Source of the DNA: an uncultured Treponema sp.
GTDB taxonomy: Bacteria > Spirochaetota > Spirochaetia > Treponematales > Treponemataceae
Reading direction: 5' to 3'
DNA length: 5,907 nt
Assembly (NCBI GenBank): GCA_946403565.1
Contig: CAMJAJ010000096.1
Span: 1 to 5,907, forward strand
In this document: positions 1 through 4,953 of the stretch, piece after piece
Numbering within the stretch: the first letter of the stretch is position 1
How the letters are laid out: each line of letters starts with the position of its first letter
Program-made: the position numbers and the translations under genes
Notes under the pieces: generated by a model
What the model was told of the DNA's origin: nothing
Seen by the model: only the letters and a program-made list of their open reading frames with translations
Database searches by the model: none

Positions 1-4
1 GTTT

Positions 5-10
5 AGGAGG
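5..10 (+). promoter_or_regulatory. Ribosome binding site of dapB
   Basis: AGGAGG is a perfect Shine-Dalgarno core with seven bases between it and the ATG at 18. It decides the start codon: the alternative TTG at 12 would lie only one base downstream of it. Confidence 0.85.
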
Positions 11-17
11 TTTGGAT

Positions 18-812
18 ATGAAGATTGCGCTTGTAGGATATGGAAAGATGGGGCACATGATAGAGCAGGCTGCCCTTTCATGTGGACACAGTGTCGTCAC
101 CACCGTTGATGTCGTCGCGCCAGATGCGAAGGTGAAGGTTGCTGCCGGTGACGGGGCGGCCATTGCGAATGCTGTGACGGCGAGCGGGGCGGAAGGTGTG
201 ATAGAGTTTTCCCATCCTTCGGCGGTCATGGGCAACATCCAGGCCTTGCTCCCGACTGCACTGCCCCTTGTCGTGGGGACGACCGGTTGGACGGACCGGG
301 AGGCGGAAGTTGCCGCCCTTGCCGCCAAGACGGGCGGAACGCTGATGAGGAGTGCGAACTTTTCAATAGGGGTGAACCTCTTCTATAAAATAGTGCAGGA
401 GGCGGCCAGCCTTGTCAGCAATTTTACTGAATACGACATGGCCGTATGGGAGATGCACCATAACCAGAAGGCAGATTCTCCGTCTGGGACTGCGCTGGAA
501 ATTGCCCGCCGCGTGATGGCGGGGAACAAGGCCAAGACCGAGATGGTCACGGACGCCTTCCACGAGCGGCCCAAGGCAAACCAGCTGCACGTGTCTTCCA
601 CCCGCTGCGGCTCGGTGCCGGGCACGCACACCGTGTTCTTTGACTCCGCCGCCGACACGATAGAGCTGACCCATACCGCGCGGAGCCGCCAGGGCTTTGC
701 CATGGGGGCCGTCCACGCGCTGGAGCGCCTGCGCGCGATGCTGGCGGACGGTTCGCTCAAGGCGGGCAAGCTCTACGGCATGTCCGACGTGTTCCCCGGC
801 CTCTTCGACTAG
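18..812 (+). CDS. dapB: 4-hydroxy-tetrahydrodipicolinate reductase (DapB)
   Basis: This is a 264-residue cytoplasmic enzyme of the lysine/meso-diaminopimelate pathway. It reduces 4-hydroxy-2,3,4,5-tetrahydrodipicolinate, the DapA product, with NAD(P)H. The N-terminus carries the Rossmann glycine motif GYGKMG (residues 7-12). Further conserved blocks are VVGTTGW and SANFSIGVN. The family signature follows at residues 145-159: E145, H147-H148 (equivalent to the E. coli active-site pair H159/H160), K151 (K163 in E. coli), D153 and PSGTA. Length is normal for the family. I chose the ATG at 18 over the in-frame TTG at 12 because AGGAGG (5-10) sits seven bases before it and because the protein then begins MKIALVGYG, as usual. 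The gene stands alone on the plus strand and converges on pyrKD. A TAG at 4-6 could end an upstream gene, but too little sequence is present to say. GC rises clearly from the 5' to the 3' half. The identification is very secure. Confidence 0.97.
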   Translation: MKIALVGYGKMGHMIEQAALSCGHSVVTTVDVVAPDAKVKVAAGDGAAIANAVTASGAEGVIEFSHPSAVMGNIQALLPTALPLVVGTTGWTDREAEVAALAAKTGGTLMRSANFSIGVNLFYKIVQEAASLVSNFTEYDMAVWEMHHNQKADSPSGTALEIARRVMAGNKAKTEMVTDAFHERPKANQLHVSSTRCGSVPGTHTVFFDSAADTIELTHTARSRQGFAMGAVHALERLRAMLADGSLKAGKLYGMSDVFPGLFD

Positions 813-982
813 CCGCGGGTCGGCGGCGTTGGGGCTGCCGGTCGCGGGGTAGGGCCGCATTTGGGCGGGCCGTGCTGTACTAGGGCGGCCCATTCCGCCT
901 GTCTGTCAACCCGCCCGTTCCGCCTTGGAACGGCCTGGCCGCCATCCGCAGCTCCTACCGCATTGAGACAGCCTGTTACCTG
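813..982. other. Convergent intergenic spacer with GC-rich inverted repeats
   Basis: These 170 bases separate the 3' ends of dapB and pyrKD. I see no credible gene here. There are at least two inverted repeats. The better one is a perfect 7-base stem, CCGTTCC (915-921) and GGAACGG (927-933), around a 5-base loop. The weaker one is GGCGG (884-888) with CCGCC (895-899) around a 6-base loop. Neither is followed by a run of T on either strand, so they are not classical intrinsic terminators. They may protect 3' ends or assist termination in both directions. Confidence 0.6.
915..933. terminator. Possible bidirectional termination or 3'-end hairpin
   Basis: A perfect 7-bp stem (915-921 with 927-933) and a 5-base loop lie about 100 bases after the dapB stop and about 50 bases after the pyrKD stop. 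Position between convergent genes fits a shared terminator. The absence of a T-tract on either side argues against intrinsic termination, so confidence is low. Confidence 0.3.
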
Positions 983-2815
983 CTACACCAGGGCGAGGCC
1001 CACCATTTCGTCCACCGTCCGGTAGCCGTGCGTCTTCATGAACTTTGCCAGTCCGCTGATGATTTCCTCCATGACCCGGGGGTTGGAGAACTTCGCGCTG
1101 CCGACCTGCACCGCGTTCGCCCCGGCCATGATGAACTCCACCGCATCCTGCCAGCAGGTTATGCCGCCCATGCCGATGATCGGGACCCGCCTGAACGCGG
1201 GAATCGTGCGCATCGCGGCCGCCACGTCGTAGACCATCCTGAGCGCGATGGGTTTGATTGCGGGGCCGCACAGGCCCGCCTTCACGTTGTCGAACGTGGG
1301 CCTGGCCCGCTCTATGTCTATGCTCACCGCATTTATCGTGTTGATGAGGCTCAGCGCGTCGGCTCCGGCCTCCACGCATGCGAGGGCGACCGCCACGATG
1401 TCGGGGGCGTTGGGCGAAAGCTTGACGATGAGGGGCTTCTTTGTCGCCTTCCGGACGGCGGACACGCAGCTCTTGGCCAGCTCGGGGTCAAGCCCCCATG
1501 CCTGGCCGCCTGCCTTGACGTTGGGGCAGCTGATGTTCAGCTCTATCATGGTGATGTCCGTGGCGTCCAGCAGGGCCGCCGCCTCCACGTAGGACTCTAT
1601 GTCGCTGCCGGCGAGGTTCGCTATGGCGACCGGCCCGAGCGCGAGCATGGCAGGAAGCTCGTCCTGTATGAAGGCCTTCACGCCGGGGTTCTGCAGGCCG
1701 ATGGAGTTGATGTTCCCCGCCACCACCTCGATGATCCGCTGGCCCGAGTTGCCCAGGCGCGGCTCCAGCGTGACGCCCTTGCCGACGATGCCGCCCAGCA
1801 CCTTCGCGTCCGCCATGCCCCGGTAGTTCTGCCCGAAGCCGTAGGTGCCGGACGCGGCGATGACGGGGTTGCTGAATTTGACCCCTGCGATCCTGACGCT
1901 CGTGTCCGGAATGGTGTCGTTTGGGAGGGGCTTCCTGCGGGGGGCGGGCTTTTCAAAGACGATCCGCTGCGCGTCAAAGACCGGCCCGTCCTTGCAGACC
2001 CGCGCGTTCCCGTCGGTCGTCGGTATCGTGCAGCCCAGGCAGGCCCCCACGCCGCACAGCATGTGGGATTCCATGCTTATGAAGCAGCGCACCTCGGTTT
2101 CGAGGGCAAGGTCCTTCAGGTAGGCGAGCATGGGGGTGGGGCCGCAGGCGAAGATCGCCTTGTAGCCCCGTTCCCGGATGGTGTCGGCGGTGAGCGCGGC
2201 GGGCAGCATGCCCGTGATTCCCTCGCTTCCGTCCTCGCTGGTTATGGTGAGCGAGGCCGCCTTGACGTTCTCCAGTCCGTAGCCTGTGCCCTTGAAGCTC
2301 GCAAAGAAGTCGTATGACTTGGCCGGGAGGGATTCGGCAAAGAAGGCCACCGGGGCGACGCCGATTCCGCCGCCGACGATGCAGACCTCGGGGTGTCTCA
2401 CCTTGGAGGCATCGAGGCGAGGCTTGAGGTCCTCGGGAATCGTAAATCCGTTGCCGAGCGGGCCGATGATCTGGATCTCATCGCCGGGGAGCAGGGTGGA
2501 CAGCTCCTGGGTGCCGCGCCCCTTCCGGAGGATGAGGAACTGGAGCTTGACGACCTTGAGCCCGGTCTGCACGTCTATATGCTCCTCGCTGTGGAAGACG
2601 CTTATGGGGCGGCCGTATTCGACGGAGCTGACGGCCCGCCGCAGCAGGTAGAACTGGCCGGGCTTGGGGGCCAGCTGCTCGGGGTGGGGCAGGATGACGT
2701 CGGTTTCGAGCAGGAATACGTTCGTCTGCCCGCCGACCAGGCTCGATTTGCTCACGATGCACTTGCAGAAGTATTGAAGGCCGTGTCCAGATGCGTCTAT
2801 TTCAGCTGTGTCCAT
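983..2815 (-). CDS. pyrKD: Fused dihydroorotate dehydrogenase: PyrK electron-transfer domain plus PyrD catalytic domain
   Basis: This 610-residue protein joins the two subunits of class 1B dihydroorotate dehydrogenase, which oxidises dihydroorotate to orotate and passes electrons through FMN, [2Fe-2S] and FAD to NAD+. Residues 1 to about 288 are PyrK. They hold the FAD-binding RPIS (69-72), the nucleotide-binding GGGIGVAP (148-155), CGPTPM (224-229) and all four cluster cysteines, C254, C259, C262 and C274, in the family spacing. A Pro/Lys/Arg-rich linker (about 288-304) leads to PyrD at 305-610. The PyrD part has GKGVTLEPRLGN (345-356), IGLQNPGV (372-379), NISCPNVKAGG (427-437) with catalytic C430, NTINA (492-496), GMGGI (548-552) and AGANAVQVG (564-572). 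No key residue appears lost. The usual arrangement is two separate proteins forming a PyrD2PyrK2 complex; here both come from one reading frame. I chose the ATG at 2815 because GGAG lies five bases upstream. A GTG at 2854 would add 13 residues but falls in a probable leader. Confidence 0.95.
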   Translation of the reverse strand: MDTAEIDASGHGLQYFCKCIVSKSSLVGGQTNVFLLETDVILPHPEQLAPKPGQFYLLRRAVSSVEYGRPISVFHSEEHIDVQTGLKVVKLQFLILRKGRGTQELSTLLPGDEIQIIGPLGNGFTIPEDLKPRLDASKVRHPEVCIVGGGIGVAPVAFFAESLPAKSYDFFASFKGTGYGLENVKAASLTITSEDGSEGITGMLPAALTADTIRERGYKAIFACGPTPMLAYLKDLALETEVRCFISMESHMLCGVGACLGCTIPTTDGNARVCKDGPVFDAQRIVFEKPAPRRKPLPNDTIPDTSVRIAGVKFSNPVIAASGTYGFGQNYRGMADAKVLGGIVGKGVTLEPRLGNSGQRIIEVVAGNINSIGLQNPGVKAFIQDELPAMLALGPVAIANLAGSDIESYVEAAALLDATDITMIELNISCPNVKAGGQAWGLDPELAKSCVSAVRKATKKPLIVKLSPNAPDIVAVALACVEAGADALSLINTINAVSIDIERARPTFDNVKAGLCGPAIKPIALRMVYDVAAAMRTIPAFRRVPIIGMGGITCWQDAVEFIMAGANAVQVGSAKFSNPRVMEEIISGLAKFMKTHGYRTVDEMVGLALV

Positions 2816-2820
2816 AGTTT

Positions 2821-2824
2821 CTCC
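2821..2824 (-). promoter_or_regulatory. Ribosome binding site of pyrKD
   Basis: On the minus strand GGAG, within CGGGAGAAACT, ends five bases before the ATG at 2815. It supports that start against the in-frame GTG at 2854. Confidence 0.75.
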
Positions 2825-2852
2825 CGATGCAGTATTGTTGAGGTGCTTTCGC

Positions 2853-2881
2853 ACTATAACCGATTTCCGGCGTTTAATCTA
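2853..2881 (-). promoter_or_regulatory. Possible sigma70-type promoter of pyrKD
   Basis: On the minus strand TATAGT (2858-2853) is a good -10 hexamer. With a 17-base spacer the -35 position is TAGATT (2881-2876), which matches TTGACA at only three of six positions. The element lies in a locally lower-GC stretch (28 G/C of 60 bases at 2821-2880) directly before pyrKD. A start near 2846 would leave a leader of about 30 bases. It is plausible but rests on one good hexamer. Confidence 0.35.
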
Positions 2882-2998
2882 TGTGAACCTCGAAAAATTG
2901 CGCCATGCGCGTTTTGCCTTGAGGCTACGCTGGCGGTTCCGAGGTGTTTTGGCCGGGCAGTTTCAAAGGCGCGGCGGCTCGCAGTCCGTCCGATGGGG

Positions 2999-4306
2999 TT
3001 AGCCCAACAGCCGCTCCACGACGTCGAGGAGGCCCTCGCCTTCGGCCAGCCTGATGCTCCTGGCGCAGCCCGCATTCCTGCCGACCTCCTCGTCCCGCCA
3101 GCTGTCCCCGATCATGCAGGAGGCGGCGATGTCTATGTGGAAGTCCTCCGCGGCCTGCGTGATCAGGCCCGTCTCGGGCTTGCGGCAGCCGCAGGGCCGC
3201 TTGTAGGCGGGCCGTTCCCCGGGGAAGCCCGCGTCCGGATGGTGGGGGCAGAAGTAGATCGCGTCCAGGTAGGCCCCCTCCCTGCCCAGCAGGGTCTCCA
3301 GCTTGTCGTGTATCTGCCGGAGCTCGCCGAAGTCCAGCTCCCCGCGGGCAATCTGCGGCTGGTTCGTCACGACGATGGCGAGGTAGCCGCTTTCGTTTAT
3401 CCTGCGGATGGCCTTCGCCACGCCGGGAAGGAGCTCCATGTCGTCGATGTCTTTCAGAAAGCCCGCGCTCCTGTTCAGCGTGCCGTCCCGGTCCAGGAAG
3501 AAGGCCTTCTGGGGGTGGCCCAGGTTCCTCGCGCTGACAAGCCCGTTCCCGATGTCCGCCTCCACCTGCCGGTAGCGTTCGGGGGTCCCCATGTCCTTGA
3601 CGTACTCGCTGGAGTCGTAGGCGTAGATTCCCCCGCTGGCGACGGCGGGCTTGAGGATGTCGCGGTCCAGGTCCAGCTTGCCGCCGCGCTTTTCGGGCGG
3701 GAAGCTGGCCTCGGCCTGGGAGAGCAGGGCAGGGGAGATGATCTGGATTCCCGCGTTGACGCGGTTGTGGTACCAGAGGCGGTCCTCCTCCTTGTTCAGC
3801 CAGCGGGCCACCCGCCTGCTGTCGCGCGGCATGCCCCCTTCCTCTGCCGGGGGCAGGATCTCCGTCTGGATCAGGGCGGAGTCGTAGGGGTGGCTGTTGG
3901 GGTGGGTCATCAGGCTGGCCAGGGCGCCGTGCTCCCGGTGGAAGGCGATGAAGCGGGAGAAGTCTATGTCGAACACCGTGTCGCCGTTGAGCAGCAGGAA
4001 GTCCTCGGCGCCAGGCCCGCGCAGGCCGTCAAGCCGGTAGAGCGCGCCGGCGGTCCCCAGCGGCTCGGACTCCTCGTAGTAGCGTATCTGCACGCCGAAT
4101 TTCCCGCCGTCGCCGAAGTACTCCCGGATGAAATGCCCCAGGTGGCCGATGACGAGCGTTATGTCGGTGATTGCATTCCGGGCCAGGCATTCCAGCTCCC
4201 ATTGCAGGATGGGCTTTCCGCATATCCGTATCATGGGCTTGGGAAGGTCGCTCACCATCTGGGCAATCCGCGTGCCCTTCCCGCCCGCCATTATGACCGC
4301 TTTCAT
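2999..4306 (-). CDS. Fused sugar-1-phosphate nucleotidyltransferase (HddC-like) and heptose-1,7-bisphosphate phosphatase (GmhB)
   Basis: This 435-residue bifunctional protein supplies the last two steps of nucleotide-heptose synthesis: removal of the 7-phosphate from D-glycero-D-manno-heptose 1,7-bisphosphate, then nucleotidyl transfer to the 1-phosphate. Residues 1 to about 250 are a nucleotidyltransferase, with the N-terminal signature MKAVIMAGGKGTR, LPKPM (21-25), EPLGTAGAL (81-89), metal-binding D109 in LLNGDT, NAGI (184-187) and KDMGTPERY (237-245). Residues about 265-435 are a HAD-IIIA phosphatase, with the DRDGTLN nucleophile loop (D272, D274), TNQPQIARG (314-322), the GmhB-type zinc ligands C353, H355, C372 and C374, CRKP (374-377) and GDSWRDEEVGRNAG (400-413). 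Both domains look intact. The order in the chain is the reverse of the reaction order. GDP-heptose is inferred from similarity to HddC and from neighbouring gmhA; another NTP or sugar cannot be excluded. The start overlaps the gmhA stop by four bases and lacks a good Shine-Dalgarno, suggesting translational coupling. Confidence 0.92.
   Translation of the reverse strand: MKAVIMAGGKGTRIAQMVSDLPKPMIRICGKPILQWELECLARNAITDITLVIGHLGHFIREYFGDGGKFGVQIRYYEESEPLGTAGALYRLDGLRGPGAEDFLLLNGDTVFDIDFSRFIAFHREHGALASLMTHPNSHPYDSALIQTEILPPAEEGGMPRDSRRVARWLNKEEDRLWYHNRVNAGIQIISPALLSQAEASFPPEKRGGKLDLDRDILKPAVASGGIYAYDSSEYVKDMGTPERYRQVEADIGNGLVSARNLGHPQKAFFLDRDGTLNRSAGFLKDIDDMELLPGVAKAIRRINESGYLAIVVTNQPQIARGELDFGELRQIHDKLETLLGREGAYLDAIYFCPHHPDAGFPGERPAYKRPCGCRKPETGLITQAAEDFHIDIAASCMIGDSWRDEEVGRNAGCARSIRLAEGEGLLDVVERLLG
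4303..4306 (-). promoter_or_regulatory. ATGA start-stop overlap coupling gmhA to hddC-gmhB
   Basis: The ATG of hddC-gmhB (4306-4304) and the TGA of gmhA (4305-4303) share two bases. Only an AGG directly touching the ATG resembles a ribosome binding site, so the downstream gene probably depends on ribosomes finishing gmhA. Confidence 0.8.
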
Positions 4307-4938
4307 CCTGGGAAGAAGTGCTCCTCTATCTGCAGGCAGAGCGCATGGTACACCGGGAGGTGCAGCTCCTGAATCTTGAACGTCTCGTGCTCCGGCACGA
4401 TTATCGCGGCATCGGCGAGCCTTGCGATGCGCCCTCCGTCTCGGCCGGTCAGCGCGATTGTGGCAAGCCCCTTCGCCTTGGCGACGGTCATCGCGTAGAC
4501 GATGTTCTTGGAGTTGCCGCTCGTGGAGATGCCCAGGAACACGTCCTCCTTCCTGCCGTAGCCCATGACCTGCTGGGCAAAGACCACGTTCCCGTCCACG
4601 TCGTTCAGGCTGGCGGTCATCAGGGCCGTCTGGTTGCAGAGGCTTATCACCGGAAGCCCCTCCTCCAGCTTGTCGGCCAGGTAGCCGCCGCACTCGCCGT
4701 CTATCGCGGCGAGCCTGTCCAGGAAGGCGTGGTCAGGCCGCCTGGCCTTGACGAAGGATTTCAGCAGTTCGCCCGCGATGTGGTCGCTGTCCGCCGCGCT
4801 GCCGCCGTTCCCGGCCGTAAGCAGTTTTCCTCCGGCGGCGAAGGAGCGTTCGAGTATGGCGTAGGATGCCCGTATCCCCTCCTCGCAGGCTGCCAGGCAG
4901 GGGTAACGGCTGATGAGTTCCTGTATATGGTCGGTCAT
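4303..4938 (-). CDS. gmhA: Sedoheptulose-7-phosphate isomerase (GmhA, SIS domain)
   Basis: This 211-residue cytoplasmic SIS-domain protein is predicted to convert sedoheptulose 7-phosphate into D-glycero-D-manno-heptose 7-phosphate, the first step toward nucleotide-activated heptose. It shows the phosphosugar-binding GNGGSAADSDH (43-53), E57 (at the place of catalytic E65 in E. coli GmhA), ISTSGNS (137-143), TGRDGG (164-169) and the C-terminal IQELHLPVYHALC with Q190 and H193 (H193 at the place of catalytic H180). It is some 20 residues longer than E. coli GmhA, mainly because of an extra segment at about 65-98 between the first active-site helix and the next strand. The start follows AAGGAA and AGGA, and the gene begins 15 bases after the regulator stop. 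Its overlap with the heptose phosphatase/transferase gene strongly supports a heptose role over other SIS functions such as DiaA. Confidence 0.92.
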   Translation of the reverse strand: MTDHIQELISRYPCLAACEEGIRASYAILERSFAAGGKLLTAGNGGSAADSDHIAGELLKSFVKARRPDHAFLDRLAAIDGECGGYLADKLEEGLPVISLCNQTALMTASLNDVDGNVVFAQQVMGYGRKEDVFLGISTSGNSKNIVYAMTVAKAKGLATIALTGRDGGRIARLADAAIIVPEHETFKIQELHLPVYHALCLQIEEHFFPG

Positions 4939-4942
4939 GCTT

Positions 4943-4953
4943 TCCTGTTCCTT
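4943..4953 (-). promoter_or_regulatory. Ribosome binding region of gmhA
   Basis: On the minus strand AAGGAA (4953-4948) and AGGA (4946-4943) lie 9 and 4 bases before the ATG at 4938. Either could serve as Shine-Dalgarno. They occupy almost the whole 15-base spacer after the regulator's TAA, which fits a polycistronic message. Confidence 0.55.

Larger units (their letters stand above)
2816..2998. other. Intergenic region between hddC-gmhB and pyrKD
   Basis: These 183 bases are the only sizeable gap between the minus-strand genes and probably mark an operon boundary. Besides the promoter candidate and ribosome binding site, the pyrKD leader holds a small perfect hairpin, GTGC-GAAA-GCAC (2854-2843 on the minus strand), with a GNRA-type loop. 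About 90 bases past the hddC-gmhB stop there is a 4-bp GCGC/GCGC stem (2900-2910) followed by five T on the minus strand. It is too short to call a terminator with confidence. I see no coding potential beyond chance open frames. Confidence 0.55.

Noticed and set aside
1028..2317. Plus-strand open frame of about 429 codons opposite pyrKD
   Set aside because: It is antisense to the highly conserved PyrD and PyrK domains, has an Arg/His/Gly-rich composition, and contains no known motif.
2816..2854. GTG start at 2854 giving pyrKD 13 extra residues
   Set aside because: GGAG is placed correctly only for the ATG at 2815. The extra codons overlap the hairpin and the -10-like element and resemble no PyrK N-terminus.
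2893..2910. Intrinsic terminator for the heptose operon (GCGC stem, ATG loop, then T5 on the minus strand)
   Set aside because: The stem is only four base pairs with a 3-base loop, and AA comes before the T-run. This is too weak to call, though the position after the operon is suitable.
2393..4372. Very long plus-strand open frame (about 659 codons) opposite hddC-gmhB and the start of pyrKD
   Set aside because: It is antisense to two genes with complete catalytic motifs, crosses an intergenic region, shows no recognisable domain, and has the repetitive Val/Ala/Gly/Arg composition typical of antisense frames in GC-rich DNA.
4307..4693. N-terminal extension of the hddC-gmhB frame back to 4693
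   Set aside because: The extension lies within gmhA in another frame and is low in sense. MKAVIMAGGKGTR at 4306 is the standard N-terminus of this nucleotidyltransferase family.
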